Positions 1 to 11,701 are shown, counted from the first letter of the stretch. The stretch is 64,000 bases of DNA from Artocarpus heterophyllus (GCA_025403435.1 CM046332.1:7867903-7931902), one strand, 5' to 3'. The notes: generated by a model from the letters alone, not told the origin. Numbers and translations are program-made.

Positions 1-1700
1 CACTGGCTTTGCTTCACCTTCCGAACAAGAGCTGGAGTCGCTTCCACATGATATAACAAAACTCGATCACCATCTTCATGATACAGTAGCCGATACTCAC
101 TCACTGTCGTATTCCTGCTCCAGTCCTCAAAAATCAAACAAGCGAGAACCCCTGAAGACTTCCTGCTAAGCGCGTCCGCGACCATATTAGCCTTCCCGGG
201 ATGATACTGCAAAGCGAAATCATAATCCTCCATGTACTCTACCCATCTGCGCTGCCTCAAGTTGAGATCCCTCTGAGTGAACAAATGCCTCAAACTCTTG
301 TGATCGGAGAAGACCTGAAACGATGCTCCATACAAATAACATCTCCAAATCTTCAGCGCGTAAATCACCGCCGCAAGCTCTAAATCGTGAGTAGGATAAT
401 TTCGCTTGTGAGGTCGTAGTTGTCTCGATCCGTATGCAACCACACGTCCATGCTGCATCAACACGCATCCAAGTCCGCGCCCTGAAGCATCCGCATAAAC
501 CTCATACGGCTCGTCACTACTAGGAATAACCAACACTGGAGCTGAAGTTAACCGGTTCTTCAATTCCTGAAAAGCAAGCTCACAATCTTGATTCCACTCA
601 AACCTGACATTTTTCTTGATCAACCTCGTCAACAGAGCTGCAATCTTCGAAAAGTCCTTTACAAATTTCCTGTAATATCCAGCAAGACCTAAGAAGTTGC
701 GAATCTCCGCTACATTCCTTGGTCGTTCCCACTCCAATATAGCTTCAATCTTGGATGGATCCACTGAAATACCATGCTCCGAGATGACATGACCTAGAAA
801 TTTGACCTCAGTCAACCAGAACTCACATTTTTCCCTCTTAGCATACAACTGGTGCTCCCGCAAAGTCTGAAGCACGATCCGAAGATGCTGCTCATGCTCC
901 TCCCAATTCTTAGAATACACAAGAATATCATCGATGAACACGATCACAAACTGATCCAGATACGGCCTCAATACCCTGTTCATCATATCCATAAAAGCTG
1001 CTGGAGCATTCGTCAACCCAAAAGACATGACCAGAAACTCGAAGTGCCCATACCGAGTCCTAAAAGCTGTCTTGGGAATATCCTCTTCCTTGATCCTGAG
1101 CTGATGATAACCTGAACGCAAATCAATCTTCGAGAAGTATCGCGAACCTCCCAACTGATCAAATAGCTCATCAATCCTAGGCAATGGATACTTGTTCTTC
1201 ACCGTAACACGATTTAGCTGCCGATAATCCACACATAACCTGAGAGTCCCATCGTGCTTCTTAGCAAACAAAACTGGTGCTCCCCACAAAGATGTGCTAT
1301 TCCGAATATATCCTTTATCAGCAAGCTCCTGAAGTTGCTTCCTCAATTCCTTCATTTCTGCCAGCGCCATCCGATAAGGTGCCATAGAAATTGGTGATGT
1401 CCCTGGAAACAACTCGATACCAAACTCAATCTCCCGATGCGGTGGTAACCCTGATAACTCGTCGGGGAAAACATCCTCGAACTCATCAACCACCGAAATC
1501 GCTACACTACTACTCGAAACATAGGGCTCGCAATCTAGGTTGGCAAGAAAAGCACAACAACCTAGATTCCTTCGCCCTCCTAGACACGACTTTATAAGGC
1601 GCTCACTCATTGACCAATCACCATCACCCTGGTAAGTGATTACCGTCCCCCTATCAGACACTAGGGTCACTTTTCTAAGTTGGCAGTCCACAACTGCACT
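1..1700 (-). pseudogene. pol: Gyp-1 pol: reverse transcriptase and RNase H, open frame running off the window
   Basis: I checked this frame triplet by triplet and it is open for 566 codons from just after the TAG at 1701-1703 to base 1. It encodes the enzyme that copies element RNA into DNA in cytoplasmic particles. Landmarks in order: the RT fingers and palm near 800-1400, the catalytic FIDD motif at 927-938 (a Ty3/gypsy variant of YxDD) followed by ILVYS, the GHVI and AGYYRKF motifs of the connection region, then RNase H with YADASG near 480-500 and VADALSRKS near 140-180. Integrase lies beyond the window. The domain looks catalytically complete. It is scored as a pseudogene because upstream stops separate it from gag. 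Confidence 0.92.
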
Positions 1701-2219
1701 CTACCTGGACAACTAGTCCATCCCTAAAATCACATCATAGGAACTCATGGGGAGTATAATCAAATCACTTTTCAAAATCTCATCCCCAATCTTTATTTTA
1801 TAGGATTTACACATACAATTTACACACACCCGCCCCAAGGGAGAAGTTATGACTAGGGGTTCATTAAACTCTTCTACTTCTAATCCCAAGGCATGTACAA
1901 AAGAACTCGAAATGAGAGAATGAGAGGCACCGGTATCAAATAAAACGCGAGCTAAAGATCTGGAAACCAAAATCATACCATCGACAACCACGTTACCAGT
2001 CTGAGAATCTGACCCTCCAGATGCCATTGCATGAACCTGCACTGGCGCCTTTCCTTTTCCTCTACCGACATTACTGGGTCCTGGATTACTGGGCCGATGC
2101 TGCTGAGATGGAGATGATTCCACGCTACCTGTACTCGGAGCTCTATACTGAGGAACACTGCGCTGAAAATACTGCGGCTGCTGCCCCCGTGCCGGATATG
2201 AGAATTGCTGAGGAGAAAA
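1701..2219 (-). pseudogene. Gyp-1 retropepsin-like protease region with two amber codons
   Basis: This is in frame with gag upstream and RT downstream. It holds the aspartic protease active site DTGASHS near 1935-1955 and the C-terminal LGMD motif. The protease would cleave the Gag-Pol polyprotein during particle maturation. Two TAG codons follow the LGMD motif, at 1713-1715 and 1701-1703. Comparison with Gyp-3 shows the first replaces a Trp (GMDWLSR there) and the second a Tyr. The basic, Pro/Gln-rich stretch upstream is the spacer between the gag zinc knuckle and the protease. Confidence 0.88.
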
Positions 2220-3188
2220 CTACGGATACTGCAACTGCGGGTACTGCGGAGGCGGAGGTAGGGTCTGAGGCTGAGGCTGAGATGAACGACTGGCATCCTC
2301 CCCGGTCTGCGATCCAAGACGAGCACTCCTGATCGGGCAATTCCTCTTGATGTGTCCGGGCTGCTGACAGAAATGACAATAAAAGTTGTAGGGATTGCTG
2401 TGCCCGCTGCCAGATGAACTGCTGCTACCACTGGTCGCACCGCCTTGCTTGCCTTTCCCCGGAGCTGGACGACTACTGGTGCTCTTCCTGCCACTCCTCT
2501 GCGGTCCTCCTGAAGCCTTGGCTCGGTCCTCACAATACTGCACGTAATCATTCTCCACGGAGATCGCCGACGACACAAGCTCCCCGAAACTCCTAAGCCG
2601 TAGAGCAACCAACTGCCGCCGAATAGGAGCCTTGAGTCCCTCCTGAAACTTGATGCATTTCTCGCGCTCCAATGCCACAGCTGATGGAGCAAACCTAGCC
2701 AACTCGTTAAACTTTGCCTCATACTCCCGGACTGACATATCACCCTGCTGCAATCTATAAAACTCAGCTGCCTTCTGGTCTCTATACCCCTGTGGAAAAT
2801 ACCGATCATACAACAACTCCTCGAACTTGTCCCAACTGATATCGCCACCGCGCTCCAGACGCTTAGTTTGTTTCCACCAGGTGTTGGCGCCACCCTCGAG
2901 CTTATACGCCGCAAACTCCAGACGATACTCCTCAGGCACACCAAGAGTATCTAGATGCTTCAAGATTGAATCCAACCAATACTCTGCTAACTGTGGATCC
3001 CCATTGCCATCAAAAGTCAGAATTGACGCCCGCCGGAATTCCTTAAAGAAAGCATGTCGACTACCAACACTGGAGTCTTCCGGTCTAGCCCTGGCTGCCA
3101 TCTGCCGAAAAGCCGCAAACATAGACCTCATCATGCTCTCATCATTTCCGAACTCAGCGTCAGCAGTCGAACGACGTCTAGGTGCCAT
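2220..3188 (-). CDS. gag: Gyp-1 Gag (capsid and nucleocapsid)
   Basis: This 322-codon open frame starts at an ATG (MAPRRRS) about 90 bases past the primer binding site and ends at a TAG where relatives read Gln. Residues ~50-200 are the retrotransposon gag capsid domain, with the typical YWLDS, WWKQ and FYRLQQGDMSVREY stretches. A CCHC zinc knuckle (CHFCQQPGHIKRNC, spacing C-x2-C-x4-H-x4-C) lies near residue 270 and would bind element RNA. A Ser/Gly/Lys-rich linker and a Pro/Gln-rich tail flank the knuckle. The start matches the gag start of Gyp-3, and Gyp-2 has the same site with ATG changed to ATA. As a domain it appears intact. Confidence 0.9.
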   Translation of the reverse strand: MAPRRRSTADAEFGNDESMMRSMFAAFRQMAARARPEDSSVGSRHAFFKEFRRASILTFDGNGDPQLAEYWLDSILKHLDTLGVPEEYRLEFAAYKLEGGANTWWKQTKRLERGGDISWDKFEELLYDRYFPQGYRDQKAAEFYRLQQGDMSVREYEAKFNELARFAPSAVALEREKCIKFQEGLKAPIRRQLVALRLRSFGELVSSAISVENDYVQYCEDRAKASGGPQRSGRKSTSSRPAPGKGKQGGATSGSSSSSGSGHSNPYNFYCHFCQQPGHIKRNCPIRSARLGSQTGEDASRSSQPQPQTLPPPPQYPQLQYP

Positions 3189-3278
3189 TCTCTCACTTTT
3201 GAAAACAAAATTTGGACTGTCAGAGGTATTTCATTGTCAAACCTATGTGTGCACAATTCCCAAGGTTCATAACCTTGA

Positions 3279-3290
3279 GCTCTGATACCA
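3279..3290 (-). other. Gyp-1 primer binding site (initiator-Met tRNA)
   Basis: The minus strand reads TGGTATCAGAGC, the standard complement of the 3' end of plant initiator-Met tRNA, three bases inside the LTR end GTGACA. It primes minus-strand DNA synthesis and fixes the element's orientation. Confidence 0.95.
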
Positions 3291-3293
3291 TTC

Positions 3294-5420
3294 TGTCACG
3301 CCCCGGAGTACGGGAGGTGACGTGGCAGAATATTTAGATTAATTAAAAGAGAATTTAATTAAAAATCGAGAGTTTGAGAATCAAATTAAATAAAAATTAA
3401 AAAGATTTCCACCACATTTTATAAAAGAATTTATAAATATTAAGCAAATAATAATAATTAACTAAAAACCGCGAATATGGGTTCCACAACCCACAACTTG
3501 TGCACACACATGGTTCTGACAATATCATAAATACAATTACAGTCCAAGTACAAATAAAGTTAAAGTCTTACATGCCTTGATTTAATAATACAAAATATAA
3601 ATAAACTCTCTTATTGCTCCTGAGTTCGGTCCGAAGAATCCTCTCCAAACCTAAATGGGAAACCACCTAGAAGGGGGAAATTTAAAACAATAAAATGTGA
3701 GCGAAAGGCTCAGTAGGACTATGTTTTATAAATAATTTAATTTGAAGAAACAGTTCATTGTTAGGAGTACTCAAAAGAAAACTTAAATAAATAAATACAT
3801 AATTTGAGTAGAGCCGTTCTGACACAGAACAGTCTACTCGTACAATCAAAAACACCATTTTTTCTTTTACCTAGGCAAACCATGATATCACCACCGTAGT
3901 GGCCAAGCTGGGTTTCGGGACCTGCCCCCAAGGTCGATCGCTACACGACCCGATCTCTGATATGGCATCATGCCCATGTGTTTATTATCATTATCATTCA
4001 AAACCCTATTACCGAGTGTTGTCAATTACATTTATTATGAAATTCATTTCAGATCACGGTATATTAAAATATAACCGATAAAACCATTTTCAAACAACCG
4101 TTGAAAACATTTTGATAGAAATCCTTTTCAAAGCCAAATCATTTCAAAACCAGGCTACCAAAGAAATAGGATAGAAGTCCTACCTCAATACTCGTGCCGG
4201 TGCCCCACACCGCAATCCTGGTCCGCTATACGTTAGCTCCACGGAACCACAAACGATCCTAAATACAAACTAAGTCGATCAATATCTAGTTCGAGACATT
4301 CTATGTTACTAAATCATTTCATGATGCCCTAGTGTGCCATTTGTACCTTTAAAATCATCCTATAAGGTTGGGATTTAAATCAGGGTTCAAAACAGTGAAA
4401 ACGGGTAAAAATCACAAAATTTTCTATGCCTCGGTCGGCCTGCCGGATGCCCTGCTTCGGCCTGCCGAACTGCACAGTTCGGCCTGCCGGAAGCAAAGTT
4501 CGGTCGGCCAAACATTTCCCCAGATTCGGCCTGCCGGTCGGAAGAACACCGGCCTACCGATCATCACTCCGGCCTGCCGAACTGGGAAAATCCAGAAATC
4601 CCAGCCACGGGTTTCTCGATCCCCAAAATCCAAATCTTGTTTCCAACCTGTTTTTCTCAAATCCCAGGCATGAAAAACATTTATAGTTGATAGAAAAACA
4701 TTCTAAAACATGTTTGGACTCATTTAAACAAGATTTAAACTCAAAATCCTCAAAAATCCGAAAATGAGAAAATGAGGGGAAAAATGAAAAACCTTGAATC
4801 CAATCCGTTTTTCTTCAATCTAAGCTTAGATTCTAGTTGTTCTAAGTTCATTTAACTCAAACACAAGGTTTTCTAGGCTTAAACAAACCTAGATTTCAGA
4901 AATACACAAAATTGAAAATTTTGTAAAAAGTTTAGAAATTTCGAATCTAACCTCGAATCGAAGCTTCAATCCGCGTTCTCGGTTGCCAAATCACGTCCCC
5001 GAGCTTCCTCCTTGCTGTCCCGAAGCTTGGATTCGAATGTGGTTTCAAAAATTTGAGAGAGAGATGTAGAGAGAGAGAGGCTGCCGAGAAAGAGAGAGGG
5101 AAGAGAGAGGGAGATGCGTGAGAGTGAGGAGAGAGAGAGGAAGGAAGGAAATAAATAGAGAAAATCGATGGGCGGTTTTATTGTGCGAAAACCATGTGCC
5201 GCCCACGGTTTTGCAAAACGGAGTATTTTTAACATTTTACAAATTATTGTGTTTTAAAACTCAAAACATCATTTTAAATCAATAAGAAATCATTTGAATG
5301 CATCAATTTAACAAAACAACCAAAAACTCAAAATCCAACCAAATACTCTAATTAAAGTTAAAACTTTAATTATGGCACACTAATTCATCATTTACATTAA
5401 ATAAATTTCGGGACGTTACT
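3294..5420 (-). repeat. Gyp-1 5' LTR, 2127 bp
   Basis: The inner end, read on the minus strand, is GGGGCGTGACA next to the primer site. The outer end is AGTAACGTCCCGAAATT, homologous to the TGTAACGCCCCGAAATT start of the Gyp-3 LTRs. The same landmarks occur in all five gypsy LTRs here: a conserved GTGGGCGG(C)-type segment, a CT/GA-rich tract (plus strand 5050-5150), a cluster of CGGCCTGCCGAAC motifs, an AACGTATAGCGGACC block and a block rich in TCTAGGTGG near the inner end. It holds no gene. Short ORFs across it are chance. Confidence 0.92.
4433..4587. repeat. Cluster of CGGCCTGCCGAAC-type motifs in the Gyp-1 LTR
   Basis: Seven or so degenerate copies of a GC-rich motif, consensus near TTCGGCCTGCCGAAC (partly self-complementary, TTCGGC...GCCGAA), are spaced 15-30 bases apart in an otherwise AT-rich LTR. 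Matching clusters lie at 21430-21545, 28600-28733, 44695-44862 and 53306-53475 in gypsy LTRs, and at 19414-19492, 23424-23508 and 54440-54470 in a copia LTR family. Function unknown; they are CpG-rich and could be methylation or protein-binding sites. Confidence 0.85.
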
Positions 5421-6767
5421 GGAAGCTAAAAGCAGCTTTTATAAAATCCTCCCAACTAGGTTCTGTCTTCTCTCCTTTTTCTTTTCCTTGCTCTGTTCTT
5501 GGTTTTCTAATCGCGGGAGAATTTCTTTTTTCCTTTACCCGTCAATAATTGACGCCGTTAACAATACAACTCTTGCAATTTCTTTTAGCCGTGCAAAATT
5601 TTAATGAGCTGTTATTGCTTAAGTGGGAGGACAACATTTGGCGACAGTAAATCTGGAATCGAATCGATGGATGCAATATGTGAAGCCAACAGTTTTTTGG
5701 TTTGAGATCATAAGTTACTTTAAACACGCAATGATTCAAATTGTAAAGTAAACTAATAAAACAAAACTAATTAAATAAGCATAAAAATGATCTCTTAACA
5801 AATAAAATTTAGTGTTTTAAGCATTTTAATACCTTGTGTTTTAACATATATCACATCGGTATTTGACAGCTTAAAAATCTTAAAAAGCTATCTTGTGATT
5901 TTAAAAATGTCATTTTGGTACTTTGGTATTTGTGAATTTAAATTTCTAACCAATCAATTTTCTAAATAAACACATTATGACAACCATCACAACGAAAATG
6001 AAGTCATCTACAAACCTTCAATGCGATCCATAGGAAGCAACGACCTTAGCAACTATCAATAATTTCACTACTCCAATATAGACTTCTAAATCAATGACTA
6101 CAATCTAGACCCCACATATGGACTTTCATATTAAGAGCATAAATTTCATCTCCCCAGTCCACCAAAAAAAAAAAAAAAGCAAAAAAAAATACAAAAATAT
6201 GTTTCGTCAGCAAAAAGTACAGTGATCCATGCCTAGCATCACAAAAGCCATACGAAATAGATATAATTTACCGTCCAAAGCAAAAAAAGTTATATATTAT
6301 GGGTCAAACAGATTAAATTTCAACATTAACTAATTATCCGCAATAAATTAACTTCATTTATCAAAGAAATCCAATTCCAAATATATAACGCCACCAGGAA
6401 AATGAAAAATATATTAAAAAAATGTTAGTCGAGATTAAATCGGGTTTCAATGGAGGAACTAACATTACGTGGTCGTTTGCGAACTTCTGGCAGTAAATAA
6501 ATTCTTCTTACAATGCCACTATCGTGGACATTTAAAAAACATTAAAAAAAAAAAAGGTGAAAAGTTACGTTGAGATCAAAGCCGGCTGCTCACTAGAAAA
6601 TAACCAGTTAACAACTCATTTGCTTCTCAAAATCATGCCAAAGCGGGCCACAAAGAACACAAATTAATGACAAATTATCTTCCTAATTGAAGGCCATGTA
6701 GAAGCGGAGAAGAACAGCCGGCGGGTTTGTATCAAATTCCTACATATTTACACGTATCAATTTTGCA
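5421..6767. other. Non-coding flank between Gyp-1 and the duplicated segment
   Basis: AT-rich DNA with oligo-A runs (6160-6190, 6540-6555) and no ORF that looks coding. Just outside the Gyp-1 LTR (5421-5445) there is a short inverted AAAAGCAGCTTTT. I recognise no transposon or gene. Confidence 0.5.
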
Positions 6768-7103
6768 TTTTCCTTCCTATGTTGAAACTTCCGCAAGTCA
6801 TTCTTGACTCAAATCTGACCTGAGTAAGTGTTCAAGGAATTGGCACTTCCACCAACGCAAGCCCAATGTCGTATAGTTTATTGACTTCACAGGAACATTA
6901 AAGTAAGCTCTAAAGTATCGAGTTTGGACCTCTCTTAAGAGGATAGAATTTTTTTTTTCAATAGATAAAAAAAAAAATGTAAGTACAACACCACCTAATA
7001 GCAACACCACCCAAAATTATCTTCCCGACAAATAAAGAGTGGAAGGCTTGATTATACAGAAGATGGGCTTTTTAAGATGTGGCAACTTAGTTTGGATCGA
7101 TGT
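6768..7103. repeat. Copy 1 of a ~330 bp dispersed direct repeat (partner 43494-43817)
   Basis: From TTTGCATTTTCCTTC through a block with CACTTCCACCA, CAAGCCCAATGTCGTATAGT, AAAGTATCGAGTTT and an oligo-A run, to CCACCCAAAATTATCTTCC and GGCAACTTAGTTTGGAT, this matches 43494-43817 in the same orientation, with scattered substitutions and small indels. It lacks LTR or TIR ends and encodes nothing I can support. It may be an old duplication of local DNA or an uncharacterised repeat. In copy 2 the match ends exactly where Gyp-3 inserted. Confidence 0.8.
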
Positions 7104-7847
7104 TATCTTTGTCTTGATACTAATCGTTCTCTCGTCTCGCCAAAACAAAAAAACAAAAAAAGCAAAAAAAGAAAGAAGGAAAGAAAGAAAGACTAGTTTC
7201 AGAAGTTGCACCTTTGTCCCAGACCTCGCATGAGAAGACAAAGAGCGAAAATGAGCCAAGTCCGACTTGCCGGAGTGACAATGAGCATACAATCTTTGGT
7301 CCATTTTGAATTCCCTTTCAAGTGGCATCGGCAAGTCATTCCTGGCTCAAATTCTACTCCCTATTTTCTTCATGCAAGAAAACTGAAACTTCACGTTTCT
7401 TGAACAATATAAGACTTTCTAACCTTACTCATGTCTATCTACTCGACGTCTAACATATCTATTTATAGGCCAAAAATCTAGTTGACTTTGTGAGATTTCA
7501 TACATCTAAGTTATTCTAAGGATGGGAATATATATTATCTCAAAAGTCGATTTTGAGAATTTTTACATTCCATTTTACATCTTTAAAGTGATCTCTTTTC
7601 AATATTAAGTAAGAAGTTTCCGTCGTGGAAGCCGAATCTTTACACGAGAGGTATTAGAGCAAAGTGATAGAGATAACATGTATTGTCCTAATAATGGGAT
7701 AACGAATACGTTCAGTAATTGTTTGATACCTACGTTGATCGGTTGTCATCTACATTATACATACATACATACATGCATACATACAAAGATATATATATAC
7801 ACACACATATATAGTCAAAATCCATAATTATCAAGTCCATCATACGT
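7104..7847. other. Non-coding flank with a simple-sequence tract
   Basis: Purine-rich runs at 7140-7195 and an (ACAT)n/(TA)n tract at about 7751-7815, just left of Cop-1. A 28-base piece at 7327-7356 (CGGCAAGTCATTCCTGGCTC) resembles 6788-6818 inside the repeat copy. The ORFs on both strands are chance. The last bases (TCATA at 7839-7843) match the TCATA that follows the other end of Cop-1. Confidence 0.5.
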
Positions 7848-8196
7848 TGGTGGTTACTAACATTTACAACAACATAAAATCATGAAAATGGAAGCAAGCT
7901 AGGTTGGATCGGTTTGTACCTCCTGCCATTGACACAAATTCTGCAATTCAGCCCGACATGGACGATAATTCCACGCTATGTTTTTTGGACTTTTGAACAT
8001 TGACAAAAACGTTTCTAGATGGTGTGTTTTCTTTTTGGTTTTTCGTTGTGTGTTCAGGGACCAAAAAGGGGACACATTTTTATAACGGTGACCATCATAC
8101 GGTTATAACCTGTTGAGGATGGTTAACTGCCGAAATAACTGCATGGCAGTTGGCATTCATTTTGAACGCTCCACGTGGGCCAATTAGGGTCTAATA
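7848..8196 (-). repeat. Cop-1 3' LTR (~349 bp)
   Basis: Matches 13823-14166 along its length. Read on the minus strand it starts TATTAGACCC (partner TGTTAGACCC) and ends AACCACCA. It keeps the ACGT-core G-box CCACGTGG (CACGTG at 8172-8177), the GGTTATAACC palindrome near 8100 and the TATAAAAA box seen in the 5' LTR. Confidence 0.92.
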
Positions 8197-8207
8197 TTCT
8201 CCCATTT
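8197..8207 (-). other. Cop-1 polypurine tract
   Basis: The minus strand reads AAATGGGAGAA directly before the 3' LTR. This is the usual site for priming plus-strand DNA synthesis and confirms the element's orientation. Confidence 0.85.
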
Positions 8208-8473
8208 GGCCCATAGATCCCATCAACCATTACAATAAGAAACAAAATACATGAATCATGGCTATAGGTCCTCTAAATGACGAGTATTATCTTCCATGTA
8301 TTACAATATATCTCGTCTCTTAAGATTTACCTGTGTAACTTAATGAACAAACCCTATGTTTGTTCTAGGCCCAAACTTTAGCGATATTTCTCAAAAATAT
8401 ATTTGTGCACTTAACTGAAGTTGAAATGAGAAAGTAACATATATAGAGAGTTTCATTACAAAAAACAATGAAA

Positions 8474-8956
8474 TTACATAAGGGAACCAAGTCCCATTTT
8501 GTCTACATGGTCTCTAAATTTTACTGGTGACATGCCTTTAGTCAAGGGATCGGCAATCATCAATTTAGTGCTTATGTGCTTAATGACCACTACTTTATCC
8601 TTCATACGCTCCCTTATGGCTAGATACTTAATGTCGATATGTTTGCTTCGACTACCACTCTTGTTGTTTTCAGCCATAAAAACAGCAGCTAAATTGTCAC
8701 AAAATATTCTCAACAGCCTAGAGATAGAATCCACAATCCTAAGCCTAGAAATGAAACTCTTAATCCATACACCATGCGAGGTAGCCTCAAAACAAGATAT
8801 GAACTCGGCCTCTATAGTGGAAGTAGCAGTCAAAGCTTGCTTGGCATTCCTCCATGAAACAGCTCCACCAGCTGGCATGAAAATGTATCCGAAAGTTGAT
8901 TTTCGTGAATTAATGCAACTGGCAAAGTCAGAGTCAGAGTAGCCAATGACTTCCAA
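8474..8956 (-). pseudogene. Cop-1 RNase H domain
   Basis: An open 160-codon stretch ending at a natural stop about 280 bases before the LTR. It has the copia RNase H signatures YSDSDFA, SRKSTFGYIF, SWRNAKQ, a TIEAEF catalytic Glu, CDNLAA, SKHIDIKY and ADPLTKG. RNase H removes the RNA strand during reverse transcription. This domain looks intact but is separated from RT by a frameshifted stretch at 8957-9330, so no working polyprotein can be made. Confidence 0.9.
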
Positions 8957-9885
8957 ATTATCAGTCCGTCGTACATAAGCATTAGTCCTTGGTTCCTTGC
9001 AGGTACCTCATCACTTTCTGTGCAGCCTTCTAGTGGTATGATCCTAGATTACTCTGATATCTGCCCAACATTCCTACAGCAAATGCAATGTCAAGTCTTG
9101 TGCAAACCTAAGCATACATAAGTCTTCTAGTAGCTGAAGCATATAGAATGTTGTGCATCTATTCTTTTTCAAGGTCATTTTTAGGGCACTAATTCAAATT
9201 GAACCTGTCACTCTTCACAATGGGAGTTATACTCGATGAATAATCTTTCATCTGAAATCTCTCCAAAACTTTGTTCATATAGGTCTCTTGAGACAGGCCC
9301 AAAATCCCTTTATATTTGTCTCTATGTATCTTAATGCCTATAACGAAGGATGTCATCACCCATATCCCTCATGTCAAAGTTTTTAGAGAGAAATTGTTTC
9401 ACCTCATGAAGCATACCCTTATCATTGGTTGCAAGTAGAATGTCATCCACATATAGGACTAGGAAATAAATTTTACTCTCACTGACCTTCTGGTATATGC
9501 ATTGATCCATGATGTTTTCTACGAATCCAAATGAAGAGATCACGTCATGGAATTATAAATACCATTGACGGGAGGCTTGTTTCAACCCATATATGGATTT
9601 CTTAAGCTTACATACCAATTGGTCACCATTACTAAAGGAGAATCCTTTTAGTTGTTTCCTATAAACCTCTTCCTCTAGATCACCATTGAGAAATGTTGTT
9701 TTCACATCCATTTGCTGCAGCTCTAATTCAAAATGAGCAACGAGTACCAAGATGATGTAGAGAAAATCTTCCTTAGATACAAGAGAAAAGGTCTCCATGT
9801 AGTCGATTCCTTCCTTCTGAGTGAACCCTTTGGTGACGAGTCTTGCCTTATATCTTTTGATGTTGCCCAATGAGTCTTTCTTCAC
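8957..9885 (-). pseudogene. Cop-1 reverse transcriptase, frameshifted
   Basis: Read on the minus strand, 9885-9553 gives the RT fingers and palm (KARLVTKGFTQKEGIDY, then QMDVKTTFLNGDLEEEVY with the first catalytic Asp, and YGLKQASRQW). After a stop and frame change, 9543-9331 gives the second half with the intact YVDD box at 9442-9453. Between 9330 and 8957 the link to RNase H can only be followed by changing frame. Several Trp and Gln codons are stops. Confidence 0.9.
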
Positions 9886-11701
9886 TTTATAGACCCATTT
9901 ACACCCTATCCACCATTAGGCAACTCGATAAGATCCCAGACTCCATTGAATGCCATAGAATCCATTTCATCCTTCATAACATCGTACCAAAGTTTTGATT
10001 CTTAGAAACTCATGGCTTGTGAAAACGTTTTGGGATCATTTTTTGCTCCAATGTTGTAGTCCAATTTTGTAGATACAAAACATAATCACTAGAAATTGCT
10101 AATTTCCTTTTTCTAGTAGATCTTCTTAGTGTTGGTTCAACATTTTCTTAGGGAATTTGTCATTCAACTTGTTGCTCAACAGTTTTTGGTGGTTCTTAAG
10201 CAACTTGACCTTCTAGATTTTTATTAGCAATTTGTAGAACTTCAACGATCGATTGTATAACACTCGGCTGAACTATAGGAGCGTTATGAACAATAATCAA
10301 CCCATCACTCGATGCAGATGGTTGAACTTTAGTATGATCTCTTTCAAAAACTATGTTCTGAAATTGATCGCTCCTACTAATCAAGACATTCTCAAGAAAC
10401 TTGGTGTTCCTTGATTCCACAAGTCTAGTGCTGTAAGTTGGACAATAGAATCATATCCTTTGGACCTTTTGGCATATCCAACGAAATACCCGCTAATGGT
10501 CCTCAAATCTAGCTTCTTCTCTTGTGGGTTGTACACTCTTAATTCAAACAGACATCCCCAAATGCGTATATATCATAAATTTGGTTTCCAACCTTTTCAT
10601 AATCAAATGGCGTCTTTAGGACAACCTTGGTCGAAATTTGGTTTAATATATACATAGCGTCTTAAGAACTTCAGTCCACAAGGATTTAGGGAGATTGGAG
10701 CTATTTTGCATACTCCGTACCATGTCCATTAATGTTTAGTTTCTTCTCTCTGCCACACCATTCTGATCTAGGGAACTGGGCATGGTGTATTGGGCAACTA
10801 TCCCATGCTCTTGAAGAAACTTCACAAATGGACCTCGAGCTTGTCCATCCTTAGTGTATCTAGCGTAATATTCTCCACCTCTATCTATCCTCATGATCTT
10901 AATTTGCTTTCTGCATTGTTTCTCTAATTCAGTCTTGAAAATCTTAAAGGCGTCCAATGCTTCATCCTTTGTATGAAGCAAGTAGAGATACATGTATCGT
11001 AAGTAATCATCTATGAAAGAGATGAAGTATTTCAGACCATATGAGTCCATGTCTGGACTACAAATATTTAAATGTATGATCCCTAATATTTTTGAACTCC
11101 TCTTGGCACCTTTCTTAGACTTTTTGTTTAGCTTTCCCTTTATGCAACCCACACAAGTCTCAAAGTCAGTAAAATCCAAAGTACTGAGTACTCTGTCATT
11201 TACTAACCTTTTGATTCTCTTAATAGAGATATGTCCTAATCTTCGATGCCATAACATAGAGGAATCCTCATTTATAACACAGCGCTTAGTGCCAGATTGA
11301 ACATGCATAGCAGTATAAGTTGGTTCATTTTGCAAATTAATTGAGAAAAGACCATCAGACAAGATACCATTCCCAACAAGATTAGATTTATAAAATAAAC
11401 TAAAGGATTTTTCTACAAAAGTAAAGGAATATCCCAAATGTACAAGTCTTGATACATAAATTAAGTTCCTAGAAAAGTTTGAAACATAAAATGTCTTACC
11501 CAATTCTAAAATAAAACCACTGCCTAAAACTAAAGTGCATGTTCCTTTGGCTTCCACATGTGAACACATTTTGTTTCCTAAAGATATGCTTAGCTCACTT
11601 CCCACTAGCTTCCTTAGGTTTTGTATACCCTGTAAGGTATTCGCAATATGGATTGTAGATCTAGAATCAATCCACCATGTGTTATAAACAACATCAACCA
11701 T
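9886..11701 (-). pseudogene. Cop-1 protease end, integrase and integrase-RT linker
   Basis: The 321-codon frame at 10736-11701 begins at the protease active site, which reads WWIDSRSTIHI where the family has DSGA(T), so the Gly needed for catalysis is Arg. It continues through the integrase HHCC zinc finger (WHRRLGH...CVGC) into the catalytic core. The first core Asp is Asn (IIHLNIC, codon near 11066-11068). The second acidic residue (RIDRGGEYY) and the Glu (NGVAERRN) are kept. From 10735 to 9886 the C-terminal region is in pieces, including an open 74-codon stretch at 10196-10420. Integrase would join element DNA to chromosomes; this copy cannot. Confidence 0.9.

Larger units (their letters stand above)
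1..5420 (-). mobile_element. Gyp-1: Ty3/gypsy LTR retrotransposon, 5' part (chromovirus-like)
   Basis: Read on the minus strand the order is 5' LTR, primer binding site, gag, protease, reverse transcriptase and RNase H, after which the element leaves the window; integrase and 3' LTR would lie to the left of base 1. This is Ty3/gypsy order. Gag, PR and RT share one reading frame, as in chromoviruses of the Tekay/Del type. The chromodomain-like tail of the related Gyp-3 supports that lineage. The frame carries only three in-frame stops, all TAG, so this is the best-preserved element here. The outer LTR base is A where the family has T (AGTAACG against TGTAACG). Its target duplication cannot be checked because the other end is missing. 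Confidence 0.93.

Noticed and set aside
2021..2944. Long ORFs on both strands over Gyp-1 gag (323 aa minus-strand alternative frame at 1973-2944, 103 aa and 152 aa plus-strand)
   Set aside because: They are frame shadows of gag; only the frame starting at 3188 has the capsid and zinc-knuckle motifs.
4368..4686. Overlapping ORFs on both strands in the Gyp-1 LTR, with matching ones at 21308-21610, 28493-28735 and 53149-53545
   Set aside because: They are translations of the GC-rich motif cluster in LTRs, inconsistent between copies and with no domain.
7751..7815. Regularly spaced ACAT units as a possible array
   Set aside because: Simple-sequence microsatellite without unique spacers; not CRISPR-like.
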